In this document: positions 28,952 to 37,561 of the stretch, piece after piece | Position numbering within the stretch: position 1 is the stretch's first letter | Layout of the letters: the number at the start of each line of letters is the position of its first letter | From: Limnobacter litoralis | GTDB lineage: Bacteria > Pseudomonadota > Gammaproteobacteria > Burkholderiales > Burkholderiaceae_B | Direction of reading: 5' to 3' | DNA: 64,000 nt | Assembly: GCF_030160455.1 (NCBI RefSeq) | Contig: NZ_BSOJ01000030.1 | Location: 62,001 to 126,000 of the forward strand | The notes under the pieces: generated by a model | Database searches by the model: none | Told to the model about the DNA's origin: nothing | What the model saw: the letters and a program-made list of their open reading frames with translations, nothing else | Position numbers and translations under genes: made by a program

Positions 28952-29413
28952 CTATTTTACCCTAGTCAAATGGCTTTTCTTGCCAGAAGCGGGTTTTTTG
29001 GGCGTTTTTTCATCCGGACTGTCGCTTTTATCCACCACCGGTTTCAACGCGGTATTTTCTTGAGCGCCTTGCACGGGCTCAAGCTCCGGATTGGCCATCG
29101 GCTTGGGCACATCAAAAGCCATGCCGTGCCCATTTTCACGGGCATAAATGGCCGACACCTGTGCCACTGGCACCATGATGTCCTGAACCCGCCCACTGAA
29201 ACGGGCCTGAAACTGAATCCATTCGTTGCCCATCTCGAGCTTGTTGGACGCCAGGGGAGACACGTTCAACACGATCTCCCCAGCCTTCACATGCTCGGGC
29301 GGCACCAGGGTTTGTGAATTCACGGACACAGCCAAATAAGGCGTGTACCCGTTGTCCACACACCACTCGTGGATGGCCCGAATCAGGTAAGGCTTGGTAG
29401 AAACTTCACTCAC
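28952..29413 (-). CDS. sspB: ClpXP protease specificity-enhancing factor SspB
   Basis: 153-residue adaptor that brings ssrA-tagged and other substrates to ClpXP. The N-terminal folded domain begins PYLIRAIHEWCVDNGYTPYL and has IVLNVSPLASNKLEMGNEWI and FSGRVQDIMVPV. A flexible, Pro/Lys-rich tail ends KKPASGKKSHLTRVK, where the ClpX-binding XB motif lies in other SspB proteins. It follows sspA by 28 bp in one operon, as in most gamma- and betaproteobacteria, and the tRNA-Thr gene lies just beyond its stop. Confidence 0.94.
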   Translation of the reverse strand: MSEVSTKPYLIRAIHEWCVDNGYTPYLAVSVNSQTLVPPEHVKAGEIVLNVSPLASNKLEMGNEWIQFQARFSGRVQDIMVPVAQVSAIYARENGHGMAFDVPKPMANPELEPVQGAQENTALKPVVDKSDSPDEKTPKKPASGKKSHLTRVK

Positions 29414-29441
29414 AACTCAATTCCTTGCAGTAAACACTGCA

Positions 29442-30044
29442 TCAACGGCGCATTACTTTTTCAGAAGGCGTCAGCGCGTCGATAAACGCCTGCTTCTGGA
29501 AAATGCGTTGCGCGTACTTCATGATCGGCGCAGCCGACTTGGGCAGTTCAATGCCGTAGTGCTCCAAGCGCCACAACAACGGGGCCAGGGCCACGTCCAG
29601 CATGCTGAACTCTTCGCCCAGCATGTACTTGTTCTTGATGAACACGGGTGCAATTTGGGTCAGCTGGTCACGAATGGCCTGCCGTGCCTTGTCCATGGCT
29701 TTCGGATTGCCGGCGCGCTCAAGCACACTGACGTGCACAAACAGCTCACGCTCAAAATTGAACAGGAACAAACGTGTGCGTGCACGCTGAACCGGGTCTG
29801 CCGGCATCAACTGTGGGTGCGGAAAACGCTCGTCAATGTATTCATTGATGATGTTGGATTCATACAGAATGAGGTCGCGCTCAACAAGAATGGGCACCTG
29901 ACCATAAGGATTCATGACACTGATGTCATCAGGACGGTTGAAAAGATCAATGTCCTTGATCTCGAAATCCATGCCCTTCTCATGCAGAACAAAGCGGCAA
30001 CGCTGAGAAAAGGGACAGGTTGTCCCTGAATAAAGCACCATCAT
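29442..30044 (-). CDS. sspA: Stringent starvation protein A (glutathione S-transferase fold)
   Basis: 200 residues with an N-terminal thioredoxin-like GST domain (VLYSGTTCPFSQRCRFVLHE; NPYGQVPILVERDLILYES) and a helical C-terminal domain. SspA associates with RNA polymerase and affects stationary-phase and acid-stress expression in E. coli; it lacks glutathione transferase activity there. Position between petC and sspB is the usual betaproteobacterial order. It starts 77 bp after the petABC stop, beyond the terminator. Confidence 0.93.
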   Translation of the reverse strand: MMVLYSGTTCPFSQRCRFVLHEKGMDFEIKDIDLFNRPDDISVMNPYGQVPILVERDLILYESNIINEYIDERFPHPQLMPADPVQRARTRLFLFNFERELFVHVSVLERAGNPKAMDKARQAIRDQLTQIAPVFIKNKYMLGEEFSMLDVALAPLLWRLEHYGIELPKSAAPIMKYAQRIFQKQAFIDALTPSEKVMRR

Positions 30045-30060
30045 TTTTCAATCTTCCCAA

Positions 30061-30095
30061 ACAAAAAGGGCTGGAACGACCATTTCGTTCCAGCC
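30061..30095 (-). terminator. Intrinsic terminator of the petABC operon
   Basis: On the minus strand a perfect 11-bp stem (GGCTGGAACGA and its complement, 5-nt loop) is followed by CTTTTTGT. It begins 25 bp after the petC stop at 30121 and separates petABC from sspAB. Confidence 0.92.
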
Positions 30096-30120
30096 GGTTA
30101 AACGCTATTTTACTCGATGT

Positions 30121-30879
30121 TTACTTGATGTCTTTCCAGTAAGCCGCATTCAGCCGCCAGGCAAACAGGGTAAACACACCAAAGAACAGCAGTACGATGA
30201 CACCCAACTTGAATCGGGTCTGGCGGGCAGGCTCACCCATGAACACCAGGTAGTTGGTTAAATCGGCCACGGCCTCGTCAAATTGCGCCTCACTCATGGT
30301 GCCCGGCGTCAATTGCTGGTAGCCCACAAACTTGTGGATCACCTCACCATTGTTCTCGGGGTCTTTTTCTTCCTCAAACTTGGCCATGCGCTGGCCCTGC
30401 AGTTGCCACAGGGGGTTGGGCATACCCACGTTCGGGAAAGCGAGGTTGTTCCAGCCGGTCGGGCGGCTTGGATCGCGGTAATAGGTGCGCAGGTAGGTGT
30501 AAATGTAATCGGCACCGCTGCCACGCTCTGACGCGCGAGAACGGGCAATCACCGACAAGTCAGGCGGCACGGCGCCAAACCACTTCTTGGCGTCGTCGTG
30601 ATTCATGGCCACGGTCATCAGGCTGCCCACTTTGTCAGAGGCAAACATCAGGTTGTCCTTGATCTCCTTGTCGGTCAAGCCAATGTCTTGCAGACGGTTG
30701 TACCGCATGCTTTCTGCACTGTGGCAGTTCAGACAGTAATTCGTAAACAGCTTGGCTCCACGCTGCAGCGCCGCCATGTCATTGGTCAGGTCCGGGGCCC
30801 GGTCCAGCGGGATACCCTCGCCACTGGCAAACGCCAGACTGGGCAACAGGGCCAAAAGAACCAGCATCTTCTTCATCAT
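30121..30879 (-). CDS. petC: Ubiquinol-cytochrome c reductase cytochrome c1 subunit
   Basis: 252 residues. The signal peptide is MKKMLVLLALLPSLAFA. The haem c site is NYCLNCHSAESMRYNRL at about residues 49-65, the Met ligand is probably in NVGMPNPLW, and a single C-terminal membrane anchor is LGVIVLLFFGVFTLFAW. Cytochrome c1 takes electrons from the Rieske protein and passes them to soluble cytochrome c. The gene is third in petA-petB-petC, 15 bp after petB, and is followed by a terminator. Confidence 0.96.
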   Translation of the reverse strand: MMKKMLVLLALLPSLAFASGEGIPLDRAPDLTNDMAALQRGAKLFTNYCLNCHSAESMRYNRLQDIGLTDKEIKDNLMFASDKVGSLMTVAMNHDDAKKWFGAVPPDLSVIARSRASERGSGADYIYTYLRTYYRDPSRPTGWNNLAFPNVGMPNPLWQLQGQRMAKFEEEKDPENNGEVIHKFVGYQQLTPGTMSEAQFDEAVADLTNYLVFMGEPARQTRFKLGVIVLLFFGVFTLFAWRLNAAYWKDIK

Positions 30880-30894
30880 GTGTGCTCTCCTTGC

Positions 30895-32160
30895 TCAGTG
30901 CGCTTGAAAAACCACGCGCTCAGGCACGGGCTTGAACGTTCCCATCTTGGACCACCAGGGCATGCCCAGGAAGAACGCAAAATAGATCAGCGTACAGATT
31001 TGTGAGACCACCTGACGAATCGGTGATGGCGGCTGAATACCCAAATAACCCAGAATCAGGAAGGCCACCACGAACACGGCGTACAGAATTTTGTGGAAGC
31101 CGGGGCGATACCGGATGGATTTGACCGGGCTGCGATCCAGCCAGGGCAGGAAGAACAGAATGACCACCGCACCACCCATGAAGATTACACCCCACAGTTT
31201 CGCATCCACGCCGAAAAACGGAATGGTGTTGGCGCGCAGAATGGAATAGAACGGCGTGAAGTACCAAACCGGCGCAATGTGCGGCGGTGTCTTCAGCGGG
31301 TCAGCCGGAATGAAGTTGTTGTGCTCCAGGAAGTAGCCACCCATTTCAGGCGCGAAGAACACGATGGCTGAAAACACCATCAGGAACACACCCACACCCA
31401 TGATGTCATGCACGGTGTAGTAAGGGTGGAAGGGAATGCCATCCAGAGGAATGCCGTTGGCGTCTTTCTTGGCCTTGATTTCCACACCATCGGGGTTGTT
31501 TGATCCCACCTCGTGCAAGGCGACCAGGTGAGCAACCACGAGACCCAGCAGCACCAGCGGAATGGCGATCACGTGGAACGAGAAGAACCGGTTCAATGTG
31601 GCGTCGGACACCACATAATCACCACGAATCCAGATGGCCAGATCAGGCCCGACCAGCGGAATGGCGCTGAACAGATTCACAATCACCTGCGCACCCCAGT
31701 AGCTCATTTGCCCCCAAGGCAGCAAATAGCCAAAAAAGGCTTCCGCCATCAAACACAAGAAAATGGCGACGCCAAAAATCCAGATCAGTTCGCGCGGTTT
31801 GCGATAGGACCCGTACATCAGGCCACGCATCATGTGCATGTACACCACCACGAAGAACATGGAAGCGCCCGTGGAATGCATGTACCGCACCAGCCAGCCC
31901 CAAGGTACATCGCGCATGATGTATTCAACAGACTGGAACGCCTTGGCGGCGTCCGGCTTGTAGTGCATGACCAGGAAAATACCTGTCACGATCTGGATGA
32001 CCAGCACCAACAGCGCCAGTGACCCGAAGAAATACCAGAAGTTGAAATTCTTGGGGGCGTAATACTCGGACAAGTGTGCCTTGTACGTGGCCGACAGCGG
32101 AAAACGCGCGTCGATCCAGCCCAGCAAACCTTTTGTTTCTACCTTGTGCTCTGCTGCCAT
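30895..32160 (-). CDS. petB: Ubiquinol-cytochrome c reductase cytochrome b subunit
   Basis: 421 residues, full-length bacterial cytochrome b with about eight or nine membrane helices. It has the b-haem histidine region VRYMHSTGASMFFVVVYMHM and FSFHVIAIPLVLLGLVVAHL, and the Qo-site PEW-equivalent lies in TPPHIAPVWYFTPFYSILR. It carries the quinol oxidation and reduction sites of the bc1 complex in the inner membrane. Located 22 bp after petA. Confidence 0.96.
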   Translation of the reverse strand: MAAEHKVETKGLLGWIDARFPLSATYKAHLSEYYAPKNFNFWYFFGSLALLVLVIQIVTGIFLVMHYKPDAAKAFQSVEYIMRDVPWGWLVRYMHSTGASMFFVVVYMHMMRGLMYGSYRKPRELIWIFGVAIFLCLMAEAFFGYLLPWGQMSYWGAQVIVNLFSAIPLVGPDLAIWIRGDYVVSDATLNRFFSFHVIAIPLVLLGLVVAHLVALHEVGSNNPDGVEIKAKKDANGIPLDGIPFHPYYTVHDIMGVGVFLMVFSAIVFFAPEMGGYFLEHNNFIPADPLKTPPHIAPVWYFTPFYSILRANTIPFFGVDAKLWGVIFMGGAVVILFFLPWLDRSPVKSIRYRPGFHKILYAVFVVAFLILGYLGIQPPSPIRQVVSQICTLIYFAFFLGMPWWSKMGTFKPVPERVVFQAH

Positions 32161-32182
32161 TTCAGTTCCTCTCTCTCAAGCC

Positions 32183-32791
32183 TTAAGCCTTGTGGTCTTT
32201 GTCCACACCAATGATGACTTTGGCGTCCGACAAATACTCGTGGGGGGGAATTTCCAGATTGTCTGGCGCCGGCTTGTTTTTAAACACACGGCCGGCCAGA
32301 TCGAAAGTGGAACCATGGCAAGGGCACAACCACCCGCCGGGCCAGTCTTCAGGCAGGCTGGGTTGAGGACCAGGGGTAAATCGTGCGGAGGGCGAACAAC
32401 CGAGGTGGGTGCAAATGCCAACCGCAATGAAGTACTCGGGCTTGATGGACCGATGGGTGTTGCGTGCGTAAGGGGGGGTCAGTTCGTCAGGCTTGCGTTC
32501 CGAATTGGGGTCAGCCAGCTCATTGTCGTGCTTGGCCAGTGCGGCCACTTCTTCTTTGGTTCGGCGAACAATCCAGACGGGTTTGCCGCGCCACTCCACG
32601 GTTTTCATTTCACCGGGTGCCAGGCTGGAAATATCGACTTCCACTGGAGCACCCGCTGCTTTGGCCCGCTCGGAAGGGGCCATGGTGCTAAGAAGTGTCA
32701 CTCCGGTTGCGCCCGCCGCCACTGCGCCTGTTGCGCCGCACGCGATCATCCAGACGCGGCGTTCTTTGTCTACAGGTTGACTATTGCTCAT
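32183..32791 (-). CDS. petA: Ubiquinol-cytochrome c reductase Rieske iron-sulfur subunit
   Basis: 202 residues. The N-terminus has ERRVWMIACGATGAVAAG, a twin-arginine type signal anchor. The Rieske cluster ligands are in CTHLGCSP at about residues 129-136 and CPCHGSTFD at about 156. The protein takes electrons from quinol to cytochrome c1. It is the first gene of petABC. Rieske proteins are exported folded by the Tat system, encoded here at 35034-36416. A good promoter lies at 32957-32985, leaving a leader of about 160 nt. Confidence 0.96.
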   Translation of the reverse strand: MSNSQPVDKERRVWMIACGATGAVAAGATGVTLLSTMAPSERAKAAGAPVEVDISSLAPGEMKTVEWRGKPVWIVRRTKEEVAALAKHDNELADPNSERKPDELTPPYARNTHRSIKPEYFIAVGICTHLGCSPSARFTPGPQPSLPEDWPGGWLCPCHGSTFDLAGRVFKNKPAPDNLEIPPHEYLSDAKVIIGVDKDHKA

Positions 32792-32956
32792 TCAAAATAA
32801 CCCCGTTTAAAAAACCTTGTTATTCATTCACTGACTGCAACTGATCAACATGGATGTCCTGCGAACACCACATTGCTCCCCCTTTGTTCCTATTCACATG
32901 TGCTTCTTTTACTGATTATTTTTGGCTGGAATTCTGGCAGCGTACCGCCATACCCC

Positions 32957-32985
32957 ATATAACTTTTGAGTTTAACCCAGTTCAA
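32957..32985 (-). promoter_or_regulatory. Promoter of the petABC operon
   Basis: On the minus strand TTGAAC and TTATAT are separated by 17 bp, a good sigma-70 pair, about 165 bp upstream of the petA ATG. The rest of the gene-free stretch 32792-33051 shows no coding potential or other clear element apart from the inverted repeat at 32981-32997. Confidence 0.65.
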
Positions 32986-32997
32986 GTGGCACTTGAA
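32981..32997. promoter_or_regulatory. Inverted repeat overlapping the petABC -35 box
   Basis: TTCAAGT-GGC-ACTTGAA, a perfect 7-bp inverted repeat. Its left arm overlaps the -35 element of the predicted petABC promoter, a position from which a bound regulator could activate or block transcription. Regulator unknown. Confidence 0.5.
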
Positions 32998-33051
32998 GTC
33001 AGCCGATGCGCAAAAAGCAAGATTTGAATACGGCACGCCGATCTGGCATTT

Positions 33052-33819
33052 TCAGACGGTCACGAACAAATCGTGAAACTCCACCTCCACGCCATAGCGG
33101 GCCTGCAACCAACCCCCCAACGCCTGCACACCGCAGCGCTCAGTGGCATGGTGACCTGCACCCAGCAAACTGACACCCAACTCACGGGCAATGTGCACAG
33201 CCGGTTCCGACAACTCACCGGTCAGATAAAGATCCGCGCCGTGGCCAGCGGCCTCCTCCACATAACCGGGCGCACCCCCGGTGCACCAGGCCACCTTGCC
33301 AATCAATCGATCCAGCGCCCGGTTGCCTTCCACCAGGCAAGGCGCACCCAGCACCTGTTCAACCTGTGCAACCAGCTCACCCAATCGCTGTGGCTGGGGC
33401 AATTGCGCCACATTAACAAGTCCCTTGCGATCCACTGCAGTGCCCGCTGGCCAGCCAAACAGGCGGCCCAACTGCACATTGTTGCCAAGCTCGGGGTGCC
33501 GATCCAAAGGCAGATGGTACGCAAACACGTTCAGGCCAGCGGCAAGCGCCTTGGACAGCCGCTCACGACGAAAACCACGGATCACCTGTGGATCGCCCTT
33601 CCACATCAGCCCGTGATGCACCACGATGGCCTGTGCGCCACGCTCAATCGCAAGCTCAATCAAATCCAGCGAAGCAGTGACACCCGTTACAATCTTGTGA
33701 ATGTTGCAAACACCTTCCACCTGAAGACCGTTTGGGCAATAATCGGATGTCTCGGTTGGGTCAAGCAGTTCACGAAGATCCTGCTCCAGCACGTCGCGAT
33801 GCACAGTCTTCAAGGGCAC
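33052..33819 (-). CDS. Nif3-like dinuclear metal centre protein (YbgI family)
   Basis: 255 residues. Metal-binding motifs are IVVHHGLMWKG at about residue 65 and GAGHHATERCGVQALGGWL near the C-terminus; LPLDRHPELGNN lies between. The family forms toroidal hexamers with a dinuclear metal site. Its molecular role is unsettled; some members act as GTP cyclohydrolase-like proteins or affect metal homeostasis. The start is GTG at 33819 with GAGGTGA directly before it. Only 22 bp separate it from the divergent protease gene, so the promoters must overlap the opposite genes. Confidence 0.9.
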   Translation of the reverse strand: MPLKTVHRDVLEQDLRELLDPTETSDYCPNGLQVEGVCNIHKIVTGVTASLDLIELAIERGAQAIVVHHGLMWKGDPQVIRGFRRERLSKALAAGLNVFAYHLPLDRHPELGNNVQLGRLFGWPAGTAVDRKGLVNVAQLPQPQRLGELVAQVEQVLGAPCLVEGNRALDRLIGKVAWCTGGAPGYVEEAAGHGADLYLTGELSEPAVHIARELGVSLLGAGHHATERCGVQALGGWLQARYGVEVEFHDLFVTV

Positions 33820-33841
33820 TCACCTCTTTTTTAAAAACACA

Positions 33842-35002
33842 ATGATCAAAAAACTCTGGCTTGTATTTTCTCAGACATTGGCCATATTGGCTGCGTTTTA
33901 TTTCATGACCGAGGTGCTGCGCCCCAACTGGGTTCCCAGCCTGCTGCAAAAGCCGGTCGCTGAGGTTGCACGGGGCCGACAGGCCGAGGTGGGCTATCGC
34001 AAGGCAGTCCAGAAAGCCATGCCGGCTGTGGTGAATGTGTACACCACCAAATCCATCACCATGTCGCCGAAGCACCCCTTTTTCGACGACCCTGAAATCA
34101 AGAAGTTTTTTGGCAATGGCGGTCAGGACAACCCCAATAACGATGGGGCCGACGATGCATCCAGCCTGGGCTCGGGCGTGATCGTCAGCCCCGATGGTTT
34201 AATCGTCACGAACCAGCACGTGGTGGACGCGGCCGATGACATTGAAGTCAGCCTGAACGATGGCAGGTCGACCAAGGCCACGCTGGTTGGCAGCGACCCC
34301 GAAACCGATCTTGCAGTCATCCGGATCAAAATGGACCGCCTGCCCAGCCTTCAGTTTGCCAAGGACGGTTCGGCGCAGGTGGGCGACGTGGTGCTGGCCA
34401 TGGGCAACCCGTTTGGCGTCGGGCAAACAGTCACCATGGGCATCATCAGCGCCTTGGGTCGTAACCACGTGGGCATCAACACATTCGAAAACTTCATTCA
34501 AACGGATGCCGCCATCAACCCGGGCAATTCGGGTGGCGCACTGGTTGACACCAACGGCAACCTGATCGGCATCAACACCGCCATCTACAGCAGATCGGGT
34601 GGCTCTTTGGGCATTGGATTTGCCATTCCTGCACCCATTGTCAAAAACGTGCTGGATCAGATCGTTCGCAACGGCACGGTCACTCGCGGCTATATCGGCG
34701 TTGAACAGCAAAACATCACGGATGAACTCGTCAGCGCATTCAACCTGCCACGCAAGCAAGGCGTCATTATTGCTGGCATCGTGAAAGACGCGCCCGCCGA
34801 CAAGGCAGGTCTGAAGGTAGGCGACATCCTGTTGTCAATCGACGGCAAAGAAGTCACCGACACCACAGAGATGTTGAACATGATTGCAGGCATGCAGCCC
34901 AGGGAACGCAAAACCGTTAAGCTGCTGCGCGAGGGCAAACAGAAAACCTTGCAGATTGAAATTGGTGTGCGACCAAAACCCAAAGACTTCTTGAAGCACT
35001 GA
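33842..35002 (+). CDS. DegS/HtrA-like periplasmic serine protease with one PDZ domain
   Basis: 386 residues. An N-terminal membrane anchor (WLVFSQTLAILAAFYFMTEV) replaces a cleaved signal. The trypsin-like domain has the triad His in VTNQHVVDAAD, Asp in DPETDLAVIRIK and Ser in INPGNSGGALVDT; a single PDZ domain follows (RGYIGVEQQNITDEL; APADKAGLKVGDILLSIDGK). One PDZ and an anchor match DegS/AlgW, which sense misfolded outer-membrane proteins and cleave the anti-sigma factor RseA, rather than DegP, which has two PDZ domains. Whether it controls sigma-E here cannot be seen. No ribosome binding site is evident before the ATG. Confidence 0.9.
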   Translation: MIKKLWLVFSQTLAILAAFYFMTEVLRPNWVPSLLQKPVAEVARGRQAEVGYRKAVQKAMPAVVNVYTTKSITMSPKHPFFDDPEIKKFFGNGGQDNPNNDGADDASSLGSGVIVSPDGLIVTNQHVVDAADDIEVSLNDGRSTKATLVGSDPETDLAVIRIKMDRLPSLQFAKDGSAQVGDVVLAMGNPFGVGQTVTMGIISALGRNHVGINTFENFIQTDAAINPGNSGGALVDTNGNLIGINTAIYSRSGGSLGIGFAIPAPIVKNVLDQIVRNGTVTRGYIGVEQQNITDELVSAFNLPRKQGVIIAGIVKDAPADKAGLKVGDILLSIDGKEVTDTTEMLNMIAGMQPRERKTVKLLREGKQKTLQIEIGVRPKPKDFLKH

Positions 35003-35033
35003 TTCACGGGGCAAACCCGCTGGTCAGCACAGG

Positions 35034-35777
35034 TCAGGCTTTTTCCAGCAAATCCTGCTTGCGTCGCCCCACCAGCTTGGCTACCAACACGCCAAGCTCG
35101 TAAAGCAGGCAGATGGGCACAGCCAGAAACAGCTGGCTCATCACGTCAGGCGGCGTAAAAATGGCGGCCAGAATAAAAGCAGTCACAATGACATAACCCC
35201 TGATTTCCACCAGCTTCTCGACGGTGATCATTCCGGTGTAAACCAGCACCACCACAACAATCGGCACCTCAAAGGTCAAACCGAAAGCCATGAACATGGA
35301 CAACACGAAGCTCATGTAAGCTTCAATGTCAGGCGCCGGGGTAATGCTGCTGGGTGCAAACTCATTGATGAAGGCAAACACCCGACCAAACACGATGTAT
35401 TGGCAAAACGCAATGCCCAGCAAAAACAGGATGGTGCTGGAAAACACAATGGGCAAGGCCAGGCGCTTTTCATGCTGATACAGGCCTGGCGCGATAAACG
35501 CCCACATCTGATAAAGCGTAACCGGCAGAGACAACACAAAAGCCACCATGGCTGTCAGTTTGACGGGCACCATGAATGGCGTGGTCACGCCGGTGGCAAT
35601 CATCTTGGTGCCATGCGGCAAAGCCAGCTGAATGGGCTCAGACAGAAAATCGAAAATATGACCGGCACCGGGGTACACCATCAGCACCAGAAAAACCACG
35701 ATGAAAGCCGCCATGGAACGGATCAGCCGGTCACGCAACTCCATCAAATGGCTGACAAAGTTTTCTTCGATACTCAT
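35034..35777 (-). CDS. tatC: Sec-independent protein translocase subunit TatC
   Basis: 247 residues with six membrane segments. The N-terminal family signature is FVSHLMELRDRLIRS, and MAFGLTFEVPIVVVVLVYTG lies in the third periplasmic/membrane part. TatC binds the twin-arginine signal peptide. It is the last gene of the tatABC group, 15 bp after tatB, and converges on the DegS-like gene (31 bp between stops). No strong terminator is visible between them. Confidence 0.95.
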   Translation of the reverse strand: MSIEENFVSHLMELRDRLIRSMAAFIVVFLVLMVYPGAGHIFDFLSEPIQLALPHGTKMIATGVTTPFMVPVKLTAMVAFVLSLPVTLYQMWAFIAPGLYQHEKRLALPIVFSSTILFLLGIAFCQYIVFGRVFAFINEFAPSSITPAPDIEAYMSFVLSMFMAFGLTFEVPIVVVVLVYTGMITVEKLVEIRGYVIVTAFILAAIFTPPDVMSQLFLAVPICLLYELGVLVAKLVGRRKQDLLEKA

Positions 35778-35792
35778 TGGGCTCGCCCTGAT

Positions 35793-36158
35793 TTATTTGA
35801 TTTCGGTCGACTTGACCGATTCGGGCGCATCGGCCTTTGGCCCCGCCTGGGGTGGTTGGTCTATTTCTTTTTCGATGGCCTTGGCTTCTTGATGCACTGT
35901 GTTTTCAACGTCACGCAGCTTGGTCTGAACATCAGACTCCATTTTACGGGCGGCGTCCTGCATTTCTGCCTTCAGCTTGCGAAGCTCGTCAAGCTCCATT
36001 TCCCGATTGATCTCTGCCTTGACGTCGTTGACATACCGCTGTGCTTTGCCCAACAAATGCCCCACAGTACGGGCCACTTTGGGCAGGCGCTCTGGGCCTA
36101 TGACCACCAGTGCGACGACGCCAATCATCAGCAATTCAGAAAAGCCAATGTCAAACAT
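35793..36158 (-). CDS. tatB: Sec-independent protein translocase subunit TatB
   Basis: 121 residues. The N-terminal membrane helix with the Glu and Gly-Pro hinge, [20 protein letters not shown] then [13 protein letters not shown], is the TatB signature. A long amphipathic helix ([20 protein letters not shown]) and a Pro/Lys-rich tail follow. TatB joins TatC to receive substrates. 27 bp after tatA. Confidence 0.94.
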   Translation of the reverse strand: MFDIGFSELLMIGVVALVVIGPERLPKVARTVGHLLGKAQRYVNDVKAEINREMELDELRKLKAEMQDAARKMESDVQTKLRDVENTVHQEAKAIEKEIDQPPQAGPKADAPESVKSTEIK

Positions 36159-36185
36159 GATGGGTGCCGCCTGCCTGAGTGTGAA

Positions 36186-36416
36186 TTAGCTTGAAGACTT
36201 TTCTTTGGACTCAACGTCGATGACGTCGGCGGTCTTTTTGGCGTCACTGTTTTCAACGCGTGGCGATTCATCGGAAGAACCTTCTTTCATGCCTTCCTTG
36301 AAACCCTTCACCGCACCGCCCAAGTCTGAGCCGATGTTGCGCAGCTTCTTGGTGCCAAACACCATCATGACGATGACCAGCACAATCAGCCAGTGCCAAA
36401 TACTAAACGATCCCAT
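36186..36416 (-). CDS. tatA: Sec-independent protein translocase subunit TatA
   Basis: 76 residues. One N-terminal membrane helix ([18 protein letters not shown]) then [20 protein letters not shown], the TatA signature with the FGTKKL hinge, and an acidic/Ser-rich tail. TatA oligomers form the transport pore. It lies 20 bp after hinT at the end of the his gene block. Confidence 0.94.
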   Translation of the reverse strand: MGSFSIWHWLIVLVIVMMVFGTKKLRNIGSDLGGAVKGFKEGMKEGSSDESPRVENSDAKKTADVIDVESKEKSSS

Positions 36417-36436
36417 TGTTACTGCTCCTCATGAAT

Positions 36437-36787
36437 TCAAGACTTGACCACGATAGGCCCCAAGGGCTTGTCACCACCCAACACATGCATGTGTAGATGA
36501 TACACCTCCTGACAACCGACGCGACCTGTGTTGATGATGGTTCGGAAACCGTCGCTGCAGCCTTGCTGGCGAGCCAATTCGCCTGCCATCACCATCATTT
36601 TTCCCAGTACGGCACTGTCCTCGGGCCTGGCATCAGCCAGGGTGGCGATGTGCTTTTTCGGAATTATCAGAAAATGCACCGGCGCCGACGGACGAATGTC
36701 GTGAAACGCGAGGATATCCTCGTCCTCATACACTTTTCTGCTAGGGATTTCCCCAGCAACGATCTTGCAGAAAATGCAATCACTCAT
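36437..36787 (-). CDS. hinT: HIT family purine nucleoside phosphoramidase HinT
   Basis: 116 residues. The histidine triad YHLHMHVLGG is near the C-terminus and CIFCKIVAGEIPSRKVYED at the N-terminus is typical. HinT hydrolyses AMP-lysine and other nucleoside phosphoramidates; its cell role is not fully known. It sits between hisE and tatA, 14 and 20 bp away, a placement seen in many betaproteobacteria. Confidence 0.94.
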   Translation of the reverse strand: MSDCIFCKIVAGEIPSRKVYEDEDILAFHDIRPSAPVHFLIIPKKHIATLADARPEDSAVLGKMMVMAGELARQQGCSDGFRTIINTGRVGCQEVYHLHMHVLGGDKPLGPIVVKS

Positions 36788-36801
36788 TAGTCACCCTGCT
36801 T

Positions 36802-37131
36802 TCAAGATTTTCGACTGGCTTTTTCTTCGAGACCCGACAAGCCAAACCTGCGCTGCAGCTCTGCAAGCACGTCTTGTGACGACTTGCCGTGCCAGGCCAA
36901 AAGCACCATGGAATGAAACCACAGGTCAGCCACCTCATAGACCACTTGGTCGGGCATCTGGTCTTTAGAGGCCATCACCACCTCGGTGGCCTCTTCACCC
37001 ACCTTTTTCAGGATGGCGTCCTGCCCCTTGCTGTACAGCTTGGCCACGTAGGACTTGTCAGGGTCTGCTGCACGCCTTTGGGCAAGCACTTCGGTCAGTT
37101 CTGCCAACGTGTCTTTGGACATCTCGGCCAT
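36802..37131 (-). CDS. hisE: Phosphoribosyl-ATP pyrophosphohydrolase
   Basis: 109 residues. Second step of histidine synthesis: PR-ATP to PR-AMP and pyrophosphate. MazG-like fold with [14 protein letters not shown] and [17 protein letters not shown], where the conserved Glu/Asp residues bind magnesium. Encoded separately from hisI, unlike the fused HisIE of enterobacteria; 12 bp after hisI. Confidence 0.95.
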   Translation of the reverse strand: MAEMSKDTLAELTEVLAQRRAADPDKSYVAKLYSKGQDAILKKVGEEATEVVMASKDQMPDQVVYEVADLWFHSMVLLAWHGKSSQDVLAELQRRFGLSGLEEKASRKS

Positions 37132-37143
37132 GCGTGAAGTTTC

Positions 37144-37557
37144 CTATCGGTTTTTATAAAGTTCAGCCGGGTCTTTCAACACCGGGTCGGCGGCCTGCCA
37201 GTGGCGGGTGTCATCCAGCACGTAATAAAAACAACTTTCTCGCCCTGTGTGGCAGGCTATGCCGCCTTCCTGCTCAATCATGAGAATGATCACATCGCCA
37301 TCACAGTCCAAGCGGATTTCCTTGACCTTCTGGCGATTGCCAGACTCTTCACCCTTGAACCACAGCTTGTTGCGCGATCGCGAGAAGTAGGTGGCATAAC
37401 CCGATTGCACTGTCAGCTCAAGGGCTTCCCGGTTCATCCAGGCCACCATCAAGACGCGTTTGGTCACATGGTCTTGCGCAACCACATTGACCAGCCCTTT
37501 GTCATCAAAGGAAACGCTGTCCAGCCAATTGTCAGTGATGACGACGTCTTTGCTCAT
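37144..37557 (-). CDS. hisI: Phosphoribosyl-AMP cyclohydrolase
   Basis: 137 residues. Third step of histidine synthesis, opening the adenine ring of PR-AMP. Metal-site motifs are [15 protein letters not shown] and [15 protein letters not shown] with the conserved Cys and His. I chose the ATG at 37557 ([15 protein letters not shown]), 4 bp after the hisF stop and preceded by AGGTGA; the frame is open upstream but overlaps hisF. Confidence 0.95.
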   Translation of the reverse strand: MSKDVVITDNWLDSVSFDDKGLVNVVAQDHVTKRVLMVAWMNREALELTVQSGYATYFSRSRNKLWFKGEESGNRQKVKEIRLDCDGDVIILMIEQEGGIACHTGRESCFYYVLDDTRHWQAADPVLKDPAELYKNR

Positions 37558-37561
37558 GGGT

